Of a DNA stretch of 64,000 nucleotides, positions 37,160 to 46,158 are shown one piece after another (the first letter of the stretch is position 1; each line of letters begins with the position of its first letter). The notes under the pieces were generated by a model. That model was given only the letters and a program-made list of their open reading frames with translations. It was not told the origin of the DNA and searched no databases. Made by a program: the position numbers and the translations under genes. This stretch comes from Pseudomonas laurentiana (lineage in GTDB: Bacteria > Pseudomonadota > Gammaproteobacteria > Pseudomonadales > Pseudomonadaceae): positions 174,407-238,406 of the forward strand of contig NZ_BMQU01000006.1 of assembly GCF_014648275.1 (NCBI RefSeq), written 5' to 3'.

Positions 37160-37615
37160 TTACGTGTCAGGATAACTGGCAACTACTTGATCGTCCCCAC
37201 TCTTGGTGAGGCCGATGACTTGATAGGCGTGTTTCATGCCATCAACCTCCATACCTGGTGAGCCAGCGGGCATGCCAGGTACCGCGACGCCTGCCAGGTC
37301 GTTGCGCTTTATGAGCTCCTGCACCTGGGCTGCGGGGACGTGACCTTCCACAAACTTGCCATCGATAACCGCGGTGTGACACGAAGCCAGCCTCGGAGCT
37401 ACTCCTAGCTCTTGCTTCACCGCCCTCATGTCCGTTTCAACGTGGTCGACGACCTTGAAGCCGTTTGCCTCCAAGTGCGCTATCCATTTCTTACAGCAAC
37501 CGCAATTAGCGTCCCGGTGCACATCGATAGTCAGGGGCTCCGCAGCAAAGGCGGCTGAGGCGATTAGAAGTGACGCTGCGGTACTTAAACCGAGGAAGCG
37601 GCGCTTACTTGTCAT
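37160..37615 (-). CDS. Periplasmic DUF411 metal-binding protein (CopG-like)
   Basis: A 151-residue protein with a signal peptide (ending AFAA) and a DUF411 domain. The thioredoxin-like motif DANCGCCKKW near residue 37 provides paired cysteines, and a second pair of features (LASCHTAVIDG and VPGMPAGSPGME) contains further Cys, His and Met ligands. CopG/DUF411 proteins bind copper in the periplasm and may handle Cu(I)/Cu(II) redox. The start at 37615 overlaps the end of the cytochrome gene by 11 bases. It is the last gene of the copA-copB operon. Confidence 0.82.
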   Translation of the reverse strand: MTSKRRFLGLSTAASLLIASAAFAAEPLTIDVHRDANCGCCKKWIAHLEANGFKVVDHVETDMRAVKQELGVAPRLASCHTAVIDGKFVEGHVPAAQVQELIKRNDLAGVAVPGMPAGSPGMEVDGMKHAYQVIGLTKSGDDQVVASYPDT

Positions 37616-38384
37616 GAGTGTGCTCCTTCCCGTCTTTGTGCACATGGGTTTTGGGAGTAGAACCTGTGTGGTGGTCCGAGTGCGCCTCGCCGGACTCGTG
37701 TTCACCGTGGTGCTCCGCTACTGATGAAGACTCCGAATGCGAACTGCCATGATCATGACTTTCCTCAGCCACGCCGTTTGCTGCGGAATCATCATGATTT
37801 CCATGACCTGATTTCGCACCACCGTGTTGGCCTTCATGGTTATGCATATCGCTTTCGCCACCGCCATGTTGGTGACCACCACTGGAAGCGACCATCATCT
37901 GGTACTGCTCAGCATTGAGTTGCGGTAGCTGGTCCAGGAACGCGACGATTCCCCAGATGTACTGGTCGTCCATGCTCTTACCCCAGGCTGGCATGCCTGT
38001 CGCTTTGATACCGTGCTTGATGGTCCAAAACGCAGCAGCAGGGTCACCGCTTACACCTATCTCGGTGAGGTTTGGTGGGGATGGGTATAGGGCTTGGCTG
38101 AGTTCAGTTTTCTCCACCCCTGGCGCGAGGTGGCAACCGATACACATGGCGTTGTAGTTGCCTGCCCCTGCTTGGATGAGAGCAGGATCTTTAAGGTTTG
38201 GCACCTCAATGTCGCTTGCTCGGACTTCAATCGAGCGATCCCGCGCCATGGCCAAAAACGCATGCACAGCGGGGAAGTGTGGGTCGTCCGCACCAACGTT
38301 CACGAGACCGAAGTAAGCAGCACCTAGCACTGCTGCGCTAGTAACAGCACCTGCCGCCACCAGCGTTGTAATTGTTTTTTTCAT
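37605..38384 (-). CDS. c-type cytochrome with a long histidine-rich tail (copper operon)
   Basis: A 259-residue protein. The N-terminal helix (residues 5-30) anchors or exports it. The haem site is CIGCH at residues 81-85, with Met131 in ATGMPAWG as likely sixth ligand, so the core is a class I cytochrome c of about 120 residues. After residue 165 comes a low-complexity tail of about 95 residues rich in His, Ser, Glu and Gly (HQHGGG, HDHGSSHSES, KEHTHDK) that should bind copper or other metals. Such cytochromes accompany copAB in Pseudomonas; electron acceptance from the multicopper oxidase is a reasonable guess. Confidence 0.83.
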   Translation of the reverse strand: MKKTITTLVAAGAVTSAAVLGAAYFGLVNVGADDPHFPAVHAFLAMARDRSIEVRASDIEVPNLKDPALIQAGAGNYNAMCIGCHLAPGVEKTELSQALYPSPPNLTEIGVSGDPAAAFWTIKHGIKATGMPAWGKSMDDQYIWGIVAFLDQLPQLNAEQYQMMVASSGGHQHGGGESDMHNHEGQHGGAKSGHGNHDDSAANGVAEESHDHGSSHSESSSVAEHHGEHESGEAHSDHHTGSTPKTHVHKDGKEHTHDK

Positions 38385-38393
38385 GTTGAGTTC

Positions 38394-39509
38394 TCAAAAC
38401 CACATCCGAATACCGGCCACAAAACGAGCTTCGTCCACGTCCCCGCCTTCATCCCGAATGAAATCGGCGGTTTTGCCGTAGGAACGGCTCCAGGTGACAC
38501 CTATGTATGGCGCGAACTGGCGAACAATCTCGTACCGTAACCGCAGCCCGACTTCGGTGTTTGCCAGGCCAGAGCCGACGCCGCGTTCCGGGTCGTTCTT
38601 GCCATAAAAGTTGGCCTCAGCGGTTGGCTGAAGAATTAAACGATTGGTTAGCAAGATGTCGTACTCGCCCTCCAGACGGGCAGCGGTTTGACCGTTCTCG
38701 CCGATAAAGGCGGTGGCTTCAGCTTCGAAGTCATACAGGGCCAGGCCCTGAATACCGAACGCAGCCCAGGTCTGCGGATCCTCCGGTTTGAAATCCTGCC
38801 GGACGCCGGCGACAACATCCCACCACGGGCTTACCGAGCGGCCATAGAGGAGCTGCAGCTCAGCATCTTCAGTCACACCATTGGTTCGTTCACCTTCCGA
38901 GCGAATCCAGAGCCTATTGATATCGCCGCCCACCCAGCCGGATGCATCCCAAGCAAGCGTGCTACCTTCATCGGCATCTTGGTATTCCAGTTGGTCTAGC
39001 AAGAAAAAGCTGTTGAACCCGCTGTCATCCATTTTGTGCCCGTCAAGCGGGGGGAAGGCAGCCTGCCGGTCGGCATCAGTCAGCACCGGGATTGGCGTAC
39101 GGCTGGTCGGGGTCGGCGAATCAGCGTTCCCGTTTCCCATCGTGGAATGACCCATCGCGCCATGATCCATGCCTTCCATGGACCCGTGATCCATGCCTTT
39201 CATGCTTCCATGGTCCATCTTGCTGTGGTCCATCGAGGCGGGTTTCGCTTTGGGCTGGCCATGGCCCATTTTGCTGTGATCAACGGGTGCAGGTTGCGTG
39301 GGTTGCTTGCTCGCGCCCATCTGGCTGTGGTCCATGCCCGGCATCGCAGCCTGTGATGAGGCGTGGTCCATCTGCATGGCACCGTGGCCCATTGCCGAGT
39401 GGTCCATTCCGGAATGATCCATTTCAGCGGCGAAGCTGGGCGAAACGCCCAGCACACCTAAAGAAACGGCGAATGCCAGCAGCGATGGTCGTGCAACGCT
39501 ATTGGCCAT
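38394..39509 (-). CDS. copB: CopB/PcoB outer-membrane copper-resistance protein
   Basis: A 371-residue protein. A signal peptide (ending SFAA) is followed by a 110-residue Met/His-rich region of MDHSxM repeats, then the CopB beta-barrel domain with [40 protein letters not shown] and the terminal aromatic GIRMWF expected of an outer-membrane barrel. CopB binds copper and works with CopA in the periplasm and outer membrane. The ATG at 39509 lies inside the end of the small Met-rich gene upstream, an 11-base overlap. The Met/His repeats are shared with the two neighbouring genes. Confidence 0.92.
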   Translation of the reverse strand: MANSVARPSLLAFAVSLGVLGVSPSFAAEMDHSGMDHSAMGHGAMQMDHASSQAAMPGMDHSQMGASKQPTQPAPVDHSKMGHGQPKAKPASMDHSKMDHGSMKGMDHGSMEGMDHGAMGHSTMGNGNADSPTPTSRTPIPVLTDADRQAAFPPLDGHKMDDSGFNSFFLLDQLEYQDADEGSTLAWDASGWVGGDINRLWIRSEGERTNGVTEDAELQLLYGRSVSPWWDVVAGVRQDFKPEDPQTWAAFGIQGLALYDFEAEATAFIGENGQTAARLEGEYDILLTNRLILQPTAEANFYGKNDPERGVGSGLANTEVGLRLRYEIVRQFAPYIGVTWSRSYGKTADFIRDEGGDVDEARFVAGIRMWF

Positions 39510-39822
39510 TTTTCCCTGCCTTAGCTTTGTCGCTGCCATGCGATTCCATCATTTTGCTGTGATCCATTCCTTCCATGGAACCATGATCCATGCCCTCCAT
39601 AGAGCCATGATCCATGCCTTTCATGGAGCCGTGATCCATGCCTTCATGGTTCATGCCCTGGGCTTGCTTGCTCTTCGAGCCGTTCGATTGCGCCGCGTTG
39701 GACGACTTTTGAGAGTGCTGATCATGGTTGTCACTGGACCAGGAAGACGGGGCGTACACCGCGAGCAGGCCAACCATCGCGGCAGAGAGGAAAAAGGCGC
39801 TTCGTTTCATTGGTTTGCTCAT
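39499..39822 (-). CDS. Small secreted Met/His-rich copper-binding protein
   Basis: A 107-residue protein. A signal peptide (hydrophobic core [14 protein letters not shown]) precedes a Ser/Gln/Asn-rich stretch and a block of MDHGSM repeats, then a short Lys/Gly tail. There is no other domain. It resembles free-standing CopA or CopB repeat regions and probably buffers copper in the periplasm. It sits between copA and copB and is translationally linked to copB. The ATG at 39822 begins the signal peptide; an in-frame ATG six codons upstream is possible. Confidence 0.78.
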   Translation of the reverse strand: MSKPMKRSAFFLSAAMVGLLAVYAPSSWSSDNHDQHSQKSSNAAQSNGSKSKQAQGMNHEGMDHGSMKGMDHGSMEGMDHGSMEGMDHSKMMESHGSDKAKAGKNGQ

Positions 39823-39836
39823 CTCGTATCTCCAGT

Positions 39837-41795
39837 TCATTCGTCCACGCGGACTTCTCGGAACATGCCCATCTCCATGTGGTACATGAGGTGACAGTGA
39901 TAGGCCCAGCGCCCGAGTGCATCTGCGGTTACGCGATAGCTTCGTTTCGAGCCAGGCGGCATATCGATCGTGTGTTTTCGCACCATGAAATTGCCGTCCT
40001 CATCCTCCAGGTCACTCCACATGCCGTGCAGATGGATGGGGTGAGTCATCATGGTGTCGTTGACCAAGGTAATACGCAGGCGCTCGCCGTACTTGAGCCG
40101 CAGCGGCTCTGCGTCAGAAAACTTGATCCCATCGAAGGACCAAGCGAACTTTTCCATATGCCCGGTAAGGTGCAGTTCGATTGTCCGGCCAGGTTCCCGG
40201 CCGTCAGGGTCGATGAAGGTGCTACGCAAATCCGAATACGTGAGAACCCGACGCCCGTTATCGCGAAGCCCGATCCCCGGATCGCTCAGCTTTGGCGTAG
40301 GGGTCATGGTCTGCATATCGACCAGAGGGTTGTTTGTTTCGGAGGCGGGATGGTTCTGCATGGCACCGCTGGCGGCCATATTGCTTTGGTCCATACCGGT
40401 CATGTTGCCGTGGTCCATGCCAGCCATCTTGCTATGGTCCATACCGGCCATGCTGCCGTGGTCCATGCCAGCCATCTTGCTATGGTCCATACCGGCCATG
40501 CTGCCGTGGTCCATGCCAGCCATCTTGCTATGGTCCATACCGGCCATGCTGCCGTGGTCCATGCCAGCCATCTTGCTATGGTCCATACCGGCCATGCTGC
40601 CGTGGTCCATGCCAGCCATCTTGCTGTGGTCCATACCGGCCATGCTGCCGTGATCCATGCCACCCATGCTGCCGTGGTCCATCCCCATATCACTCATGGA
40701 GATGAGAGGCCTTGGATCTACAGCCGGCACCGGTGCCTGCAGGCCCTCACGGACAGCCAAGGTACCCCTTGAATAGCCGGTGCGATCCATGGATTGAGCA
40801 AAGATGGTGTAAGCCTGCTCGTTTTCAGGCTCGACAATGACATCGTAGGTTTCAGCAACGGCAATCCGGAATTCATCGATCGACACTGGCTTAACGTACT
40901 GACCGTCGGCTGCGACAACCGTCATTTTCAAGCCGGGGATCCGCACGTCGAAATAGGTCATCGCCGAGCCATTGATAAAGCGAAGCCGGATTTTCTCCCC
41001 TGGCTTGAAGATTCCCGTCCAGTTCCCATTTGGCGCCTGGCCGTTCATGAGGTAGGTGTAGGTGTGCCCGCTCACGTCAGCGAGATCGGTTGGGCTCATC
41101 TTCATCTCGGCCCACATCTTTCGATCGGCCACAGCAGCAGACCAACCTTTCTCGCTCACGTCGTCGACGAAGTCGCCAACGGTGCGCTTGTGGAAGTTGT
41201 AATAGTCCGACTGTTTTTTGAGCTTGGACATAACCCGCGCCGGGTCTTCGTCGGTCCAATCACTCAGCATGACGACATAGTCACGATCGTAGGTGAAAGG
41301 CTCTGGATCCTTGGCATCAATCACCAGCGCACCGTAAACACCGACCTGCTCCTGGAAGCCCGAATGGCTGTGGTACCAGTAGGTGCCGTTCTGGTGGACC
41401 TTGAACTTGTACTCGTACATGCCGTCGGGAGCGATGCCATGGAAGCTTAGACCCGGCACGCCGTCCATATTCGCCGGCAGGATGATGCCGTGCCAGTGGA
41501 TGGACGTGTCCTGCTTCAAGCGGTTGCGAACCCGTAGCGTGACCGTGTCGCCTTCGCGCCAACGGAGTATTGGTCCTGGCAGCGAACCGTTGATGGCCAT
41601 CGCCGTTCGAGCTGCCCCGGTAATGTTCACCGGGAGCTCCCCGATGTACAGGTCAAAATCGGTGCCGGTCAGTACGTTAGGCTGGCCAGGGCTGGTTACG
41701 GCCCAGACCGGCGCGCGCCACATGCCCAGCCCACCCAGTAGTCCGGTAGCAGCCAGGCCTTTGACGAATGAACGTCTCGTGGTTTTGCTTTGCAT
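39837..41795 (-). CDS. copA: CopA, multicopper oxidase with expanded MDHGSM repeats
   Basis: A 652-residue periplasmic multicopper oxidase of the CopA/PcoA family. The N-terminus has a twin-arginine signal (TTRRSFVKG). Copper ligands appear in [20 protein letters not shown] and the C-terminal [12 protein letters not shown]. Between the second and third cupredoxin domains lies a Met-rich insert of about 105 residues built from eight-residue units ([16 protein letters not shown]), much longer than in the archetype. It oxidises Cu(I) and sequesters copper. A CopR-type box lies about 160 bases upstream, beyond the start. It is first gene of the operon copA, Met-rich peptide, copB, cytochrome c, DUF411. 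Confidence 0.94.
   Translation of the reverse strand: MQSKTTRRSFVKGLAATGLLGGLGMWRAPVWAVTSPGQPNVLTGTDFDLYIGELPVNITGAARTAMAINGSLPGPILRWREGDTVTLRVRNRLKQDTSIHWHGIILPANMDGVPGLSFHGIAPDGMYEYKFKVHQNGTYWYHSHSGFQEQVGVYGALVIDAKDPEPFTYDRDYVVMLSDWTDEDPARVMSKLKKQSDYYNFHKRTVGDFVDDVSEKGWSAAVADRKMWAEMKMSPTDLADVSGHTYTYLMNGQAPNGNWTGIFKPGEKIRLRFINGSAMTYFDVRIPGLKMTVVAADGQYVKPVSIDEFRIAVAETYDVIVEPENEQAYTIFAQSMDRTGYSRGTLAVREGLQAPVPAVDPRPLISMSDMGMDHGSMGGMDHGSMAGMDHSKMAGMDHGSMAGMDHSKMAGMDHGSMAGMDHSKMAGMDHGSMAGMDHSKMAGMDHGSMAGMDHSKMAGMDHGNMTGMDQSNMAASGAMQNHPASETNNPLVDMQTMTPTPKLSDPGIGLRDNGRRVLTYSDLRSTFIDPDGREPGRTIELHLTGHMEKFAWSFDGIKFSDAEPLRLKYGERLRITLVNDTMMTHPIHLHGMWSDLEDEDGNFMVRKHTIDMPPGSKRSYRVTADALGRWAYHCHLMYHMEMGMFREVRVDE
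40376..40690 (-). repeat. 48-bp tandem repeats encoding the Met/His insert of CopA
   Basis: A 48-bp unit encoding [16 protein letters not shown] is repeated about five times almost without change, with more divergent half-units at both ends. The near identity at the nucleotide level indicates recent expansion by slippage or unequal crossover. Similar MDHGSM units occur in copB and the small gene between them. Confidence 0.92.
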
Positions 41796-41955
41796 GCCGT
41801 TGCGTCCAATCAGGTAGATCGCTGATATCCAGACTGCGGGATCCGCAGCCATCTGGTTTCAATTGAGCTCCCCCAAGCCTCGTAGACTTTCGCCAAAGCA
41901 CAAGGATTGCGGGAGGCAATACCCCGAAAGCTGACATAGTTCAGATTCCGGGGTG

Positions 41956-41970
41956 ATTACATTTCTGTAA
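41956..41970. promoter_or_regulatory. CopR-type box upstream of copA
   Basis: ATTACATTTCTGTAA lies about 160 bases before the copA start and just after the stop of the PtrA-like gene. It matches the TTACAnnnnTGTAA palindrome seen at 36,648 and 42,277, and should place the cop operon under CopRS. Confidence 0.78.
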
Positions 41971-41977
41971 GCTAAGC

Positions 41978-42184
41978 TCAGCAGCTCTCGTGGCCGGGGT
42001 GCTTTTGGCTTTGGGCGGTAACAGGAGCCTCTGCTTTTTTCTCCTGAGCAACCTGGTAAGCCTGCATGGAAGATGCACGTGCAGCTTCCATCCTGGCGAA
42101 GGTGCGATCCGCGCCGCCTTCAGCCAGGGCGAGGCTCGCCATGCCGAAGGTGACTACCATCACAATCGCTTTGATCATGTTCAT
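41978..42184 (-). CDS. Small secreted PtrA-like protein, copper-linked
   Basis: A 68-residue protein. The signal peptide (IKAIVMVVTFGMASLA, cleaved after LALA) leaves a mature peptide of about 45 residues starting AEGGADRTFARMEAAR, the N-terminal block of Pseudomonas PtrA-like proteins. PtrA in P. aeruginosa is copper-inducible and affects type III secretion. The tail has one cysteine and two histidines near the end (HPGHESC), possible copper ligands. It is divergent from copR with a CopR-like box in the gap and is followed by the copA box. Confidence 0.75.
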   Translation of the reverse strand: MNMIKAIVMVVTFGMASLALAEGGADRTFARMEAARASSMQAYQVAQEKKAEAPVTAQSQKHPGHESC

Positions 42185-42276
42185 TTGCGTTTCCTCTAAG
42201 GGTCAGTTTCGCCTGATTGGCGCCGTTCACAGTGCTCAAGCTAGCTACCCGGCACTGTCAGCAAGCTGAGCCCGAC

Positions 42277-42291
42277 ATTACTTTTCCGTCA
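42277..42291. promoter_or_regulatory. CopR-like box in the ptrA-like/copR divergent promoter region
   Basis: ATTACTTTTCCGTCA matches the 41,956 box at 12 of 15 positions. It lies 60 bases before copR and 93 bases before the PtrA-like gene, so it may serve both, including autoregulation of copRS. Confidence 0.6.
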
Positions 42292-42350
42292 GCTTCTGGT
42301 TGGGTGCCTTTTTTGCTGCACACTGAAGGGCATCCAAGGGGGCGCAGCAG

Positions 42351-43028
42351 ATGAAATTACTCGTAGCCGAAGATGAGCCAAAAATCGGGGCCTACCTGCA
42401 GCAAGGGCTGACGGAGGCAGGCTTTACCGTCGATCGTGTGGTCACAGGGACCGACGCGCTGCAATACGCTTTGAGCGAGGCGTATGACCTGCTGATTCTT
42501 GATGTAATGATGCCGGGGCTAGACGGCTGGGAGGTGCTGCGGATGGTACGTGCGGCAGGGAAAGAGGTCCCAGTCTTGTTTTTGACGGCCCGTGATGGCG
42601 TGGACGATCGCGTGAAAGGGTTAGAACTCGGGGCTGACGATTACCTGGTCAAACCCTTTGCATTCTCGGAACTGCTAGCGCGTGTGCGCACTTTGCTGCG
42701 AAGAGGCAGCAGTGGCTATGCTCAGACCACTATGAAGATGGCTGACCTGGAGGTAGACCTGCTTAAGCGCCGGGCCACCCGAAATGGCAAGCGGATCGAC
42801 CTCACAGCCAAGGAGTTCTCCTTACTGGAACTACTCATGCGCCGACGCGGCGAGGTACTGCCGAAGTCCCTGATCGCATCGCAGGTGTGGGATATGAACT
42901 TCGACAGCGACACTAACGTGATCGAGGTTGCTGTTCGTAGGTTGCGGGCCAAGATTGATGACGATTTCGCCCCCAAGCTCATACATACAGTTCGTGGCAT
43001 GGGCTATCTGATGGATGTTCCCGAGTAA
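42351..43028 (+). CDS. copR: CopR, OmpR-type copper response regulator
   Basis: A 225-residue regulator. The receiver domain has the acidic pair in AEDEP, phospho-acceptor Asp51 (LILDVMMPG) and Lys in YLVKPF. The C-terminal winged helix is Trans_reg_C type ([33 protein letters not shown]). It closely follows the CusR/CopR/PcoR heavy-metal subgroup. On phosphorylation by CopS it would bind the TTACA-type boxes at 36,648, 41,956 and 42,277. Its stop overlaps the copS start (TAATG). Confidence 0.94.
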   Translation: MKLLVAEDEPKIGAYLQQGLTEAGFTVDRVVTGTDALQYALSEAYDLLILDVMMPGLDGWEVLRMVRAAGKEVPVLFLTARDGVDDRVKGLELGADDYLVKPFAFSELLARVRTLLRRGSSGYAQTTMKMADLEVDLLKRRATRNGKRIDLTAKEFSLLELLMRRRGEVLPKSLIASQVWDMNFDSDTNVIEVAVRRLRAKIDDDFAPKLIHTVRGMGYLMDVPE

Positions 43029-44434
43029 TGCGCGCCCAATCGTCGCTCGTTAAACGCCTTACCCTCATGTTCATGTTCGCGGTCATCGCCGTATTGGTCG
43101 TTGCCGGCGTGAGCTTCTACATGCTCAGTCAGCACCATTTCCAGATGCTGGATGAGCAAGCCCTGGCCGAGAAACTCGAATCCACCCGGCACATCCTTTC
43201 ACTTTCAGCAGCACGTGATGAACTTGAGGATCAGGAGCCTCAACTGCGTGCTTTGTTGGGGGCTCATCAGGACCTTTCTGCGGAGATTCTTGATGCTGAC
43301 GGTACTGTCCTGTTCTCGGACTCCAAGGCATCCCGCATCCCTGAGCGCTTTAAGCAGGCCTCTTCTGGCGCCGTTTGGGACTGGCAAATCGACTCGCGGA
43401 ACTTCCGGGGGATTACCTCTCAACTGGCTATAGCGCAGGCGCAGGCGCCGGTAACAGTCATGTTGATGCTGGATGTCACCAGCCATGCCCACTTTTTCAA
43501 GACGCTGCAATGGTGGTTCGGCATTGGCTTGGTCATCAGCGCTCTGGTTAGTGCAGGATTGGGGTGGATCGTGGCCAAGAGCGGTCTTCGGCCGGTTGGG
43601 CAGATCACCAAGGTGGCGACATCCATGTCTGCCCGGTCCCTTCGCGAGCGAATTCCATTGGAGCCCGTGCCGCTTGAATTGCAGGAGCTGATCCTCTCCT
43701 TCAACGGAATGCTTGCACGCCTGGAAGACGCGTTCGTCCGGCTATCAAACTTCTCAGCCGACATCGCACATGAGCTGCGGACTCCGGTAAGTAATCTTCT
43801 GACGCATACCGAAGTCGTTCTGACCAAAAAACGCGACCTCGATGCCTACGAAGACAACCTCTACTCCAATCTTGAAGACCTCAAGCGCATGTCGCGCATG
43901 ATCGATGACATGCTGTTCCTGGCAAAAGCTGATAACGGCTTGATCATCCCCGAGCAGGTTGATATCGATCTGGTCGGGCTAGTGTCCAGACTGATTGAGT
44001 ACTACCAGCTTGCAGCCGAAGACCGAAGCATTCGGCTTGCCCTTCAAGGCGAAGGTACGATCCGTGGTGACCGGCTAATGATTGACCGGGCGGTTTCCAA
44101 CATTCTATCCAACGCTTTGCGCTATACCCCCGAAGGCCACGATATCGCCGTCCGGATTGTCGAGGCGGCTGATCAAGTGAACCTGTCCGTCCAGAACAAT
44201 GGGGCCACGATTGATCCGGAACATATCAACAAAATCTTCGACCGGTTCTATCGCGCTGACCCTGCAAGGCGGGAAGGAAGCCCAAGCAACGCCGGCTTGG
44301 GTCTGGCCATAACGCGTTCGATCATCGAGGCTCATGGTGGGCGAATTTGGTGTACCTCCGCTGACGGCGTGACGAGTTTTCACATCGCTCTGCCGCACGC
44401 CAAACAATCCACTTCCAAGCCTCAAACGGCTTAA
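43028..44434 (+). CDS. copS: CopS, copper-sensing histidine kinase
   Basis: A 468-residue heavy-metal sensor kinase. Two membrane helices (about 13-33 and 160-182) enclose a periplasmic sensor domain with scattered His and Met. A HAMP linker follows, then a HisKA domain with phospho-accepting His248 (IAHELRTPVSN) and an ATPase domain with NALRYTPEG (N box) and NAGLGLAI (G box). It should sense periplasmic copper and phosphorylate CopR. It is the second gene of copRS and lies 36 bases before the small gene that leads into the cus operon. Confidence 0.93.
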   Translation: MRAQSSLVKRLTLMFMFAVIAVLVVAGVSFYMLSQHHFQMLDEQALAEKLESTRHILSLSAARDELEDQEPQLRALLGAHQDLSAEILDADGTVLFSDSKASRIPERFKQASSGAVWDWQIDSRNFRGITSQLAIAQAQAPVTVMLMLDVTSHAHFFKTLQWWFGIGLVISALVSAGLGWIVAKSGLRPVGQITKVATSMSARSLRERIPLEPVPLELQELILSFNGMLARLEDAFVRLSNFSADIAHELRTPVSNLLTHTEVVLTKKRDLDAYEDNLYSNLEDLKRMSRMIDDMLFLAKADNGLIIPEQVDIDLVGLVSRLIEYYQLAAEDRSIRLALQGEGTIRGDRLMIDRAVSNILSNALRYTPEGHDIAVRIVEAADQVNLSVQNNGATIDPEHINKIFDRFYRADPARREGSPSNAGLGLAITRSIIEAHGGRIWCTSADGVTSFHIALPHAKQSTSKPQTA

Positions 44435-44470
44435 TGCTCATTTCATGCGTGTAACCTATACTCGGCCATC

Positions 44471-44818
44471 ATGAACCGGCTCCTACGACTGTTCACCATC
44501 CTGCTTCTAATCGCATCGCTTCCTCTCAACGGCATGGCGGGAGTCGACTCAGCCATTGAACCATGCCCCATGCAAACCATGGGGATGGAGATGATGGCGG
44601 GGATGGATCACGATTGTTGCCAGGATACTGATCCAGGATCAGCTGCCGACCACTCCAAAGCCTGCAAAGTGGGCCAGGAGTGTAGAACCGCGAGCACAGT
44701 TCAGGTCGAAATAATTAACCCCACGCTCACCTATTCTGCGCCTAGGCCAGTAGATACCTATGCGGTGAGCCTCGTAAACAGGGCGCCTCCTGACCCTTGG
44801 CGGCCACCCCGCGCCTGA
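44471..44818 (+). CDS. Small secreted Cys/Met-rich protein preceding the cus efflux genes
   Basis: A 115-residue protein with an N-terminal signal sequence (LLRLFTILLLIASLPLNGMAG) and a Met/Cys-rich mature region (MQTMGMEMMAGMDHDCCQD, CKVGQEC). It ends in PPDPWRPPRA, a tail common among small proteins encoded next to czc/cus operons. There is no defined catalytic domain. It may bind metal in the periplasm. It lies between copS and the TolC-like gene on the same strand. Confidence 0.7.
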   Translation: MNRLLRLFTILLLIASLPLNGMAGVDSAIEPCPMQTMGMEMMAGMDHDCCQDTDPGSAADHSKACKVGQECRTASTVQVEIINPTLTYSAPRPVDTYAVSLVNRAPPDPWRPPRA

Positions 44819-44904
44819 TTACCTCTTAAATTCACCCCATCGTCCTGTTTTGCAGCCGGATGATGGCATGCGCTTGCGCGCTGATTTTTTGAGGAATCAT
44901 TTCC

Positions 44905-46158
44905 ATGACTCCCCCACGTTACCGATTAGGGATGGCATGTCTGGCCGCTCTGATCAGCCTGTTGTCGACGTTACCGGCTCAGGCTACACCGTTGTCTCTG
45001 GAGGAAGCGCTTCAACTTGCCGAACGCAATGCCCCCATCCTCCAGGCCAGGCAAGAGCAAATGACGGCCGCTCGACACGCTGTGATCCCAGCAGGCGAGC
45101 TGCCTGATCCACGTCTCAACCTAGGAGTGCAGAACCTTCCTGTTGACGGCAGTGATCGTTGGAGCATGAACCGCGATTTCATGACGATGCAGGTTGTCGG
45201 CCTCTCCCAGGAAGTACCAAACCGGGACAAGCGGGAGGCACGAGTTGAGACGGCACGAGCGAGCGTTGAGCGAGCCGATGCAGAGGCGGTGTTCGAGCGC
45301 TTAAAAGTGCGTGCTGCCACAGCCCAAGCTTGGGTCGCGGCGTACACCGTTCAACGGAAACTGCAGCAGTTTGAGGACTTCTACAAAGAAAACCGTCTGT
45401 TGGCCGCAGCAATCCGCGCACGCCTGGCCGGCGGTACCGGCGCGACGGCCGACGCACTTGCTCCTGACCAGGAAGCTGCGCAACTCGATGAGCAAAAAGA
45501 TGTTCTGCTCACACAGGCCGCTCAGGCACGGGCTGCACTCAAGCGATGGATTGGAGAGGATGCTGATCCGCAAGCTCAAGCATTTCCGCGCTGGCCAGTG
45601 AGCGCGCCGGACTATCTACACGCTATACATGCACATCCAGAATTGGCGACCTACAACGCCCTTACGCGGGAAGCACAAGCTCAAGTGCACCAAGCCTTGG
45701 CAGAAAAGAAGTCGGACTGGGGGTGGCAGGTGGATTACCAGCGGCGCGGGCCTGAATTCAGCAATATGGTGAGCCTGCAGGTAAGTTTCCAACTGCCCTT
45801 GTTCGCTGGCTCACGGCAGGACCCGATGATCGCGGCACGTCGCGCACAAGTCCGGCAACTGGAGGACGAACAGGAAGCGGCATTGCGTGAGCATAAAGCG
45901 CAGCTGGAGACAGATCTTGCGGATTACCAGCGATTGCAGCGAGCAGTGCAGCGCAGCCGTGAAACATTGTTACCGCTAGCGGAGGATCGAGTCCGCCTCG
46001 CCCTTGCTGACTATCGAGCCGGTAAATCACCCTTAAGTGAGGTTCTCACCGCTCGACGTCAGCGGGTTGAAACACGACTGCAAGACATCGATCTGCAAGG
46101 ACAGTTGGCCGCGACAGCTGCACGGCTGCACTTCGCGTATGGAGAGGTGCGCGCATGA
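44905..46158 (+). CDS. cusC: CusC-like outer-membrane efflux protein (TolC family)
   Basis: A 417-residue TolC-family protein. A signal peptide (ending AQA) precedes two OEP repeats of long alpha-helices (LSLEEALQLAERNAPILQARQ at the start; YRAGKSPLSEVLTARRQRVE in the second half). It forms the outer-membrane channel of the RND complex. No lipobox cysteine is visible, unlike E. coli CusC. It overlaps cusB by four bases (ATGA). Confidence 0.85.
   Translation: MTPPRYRLGMACLAALISLLSTLPAQATPLSLEEALQLAERNAPILQARQEQMTAARHAVIPAGELPDPRLNLGVQNLPVDGSDRWSMNRDFMTMQVVGLSQEVPNRDKREARVETARASVERADAEAVFERLKVRAATAQAWVAAYTVQRKLQQFEDFYKENRLLAAAIRARLAGGTGATADALAPDQEAAQLDEQKDVLLTQAAQARAALKRWIGEDADPQAQAFPRWPVSAPDYLHAIHAHPELATYNALTREAQAQVHQALAEKKSDWGWQVDYQRRGPEFSNMVSLQVSFQLPLFAGSRQDPMIAARRAQVRQLEDEQEAALREHKAQLETDLADYQRLQRAVQRSRETLLPLAEDRVRLALADYRAGKSPLSEVLTARRQRVETRLQDIDLQGQLAATAARLHFAYGEVRA

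Noticed and set aside
40376-40690. Regularly repeated units that resemble a CRISPR array at first sight
   Set aside because: The repeats are contiguous, without unique spacers, and encode the Met/His insert of CopA.
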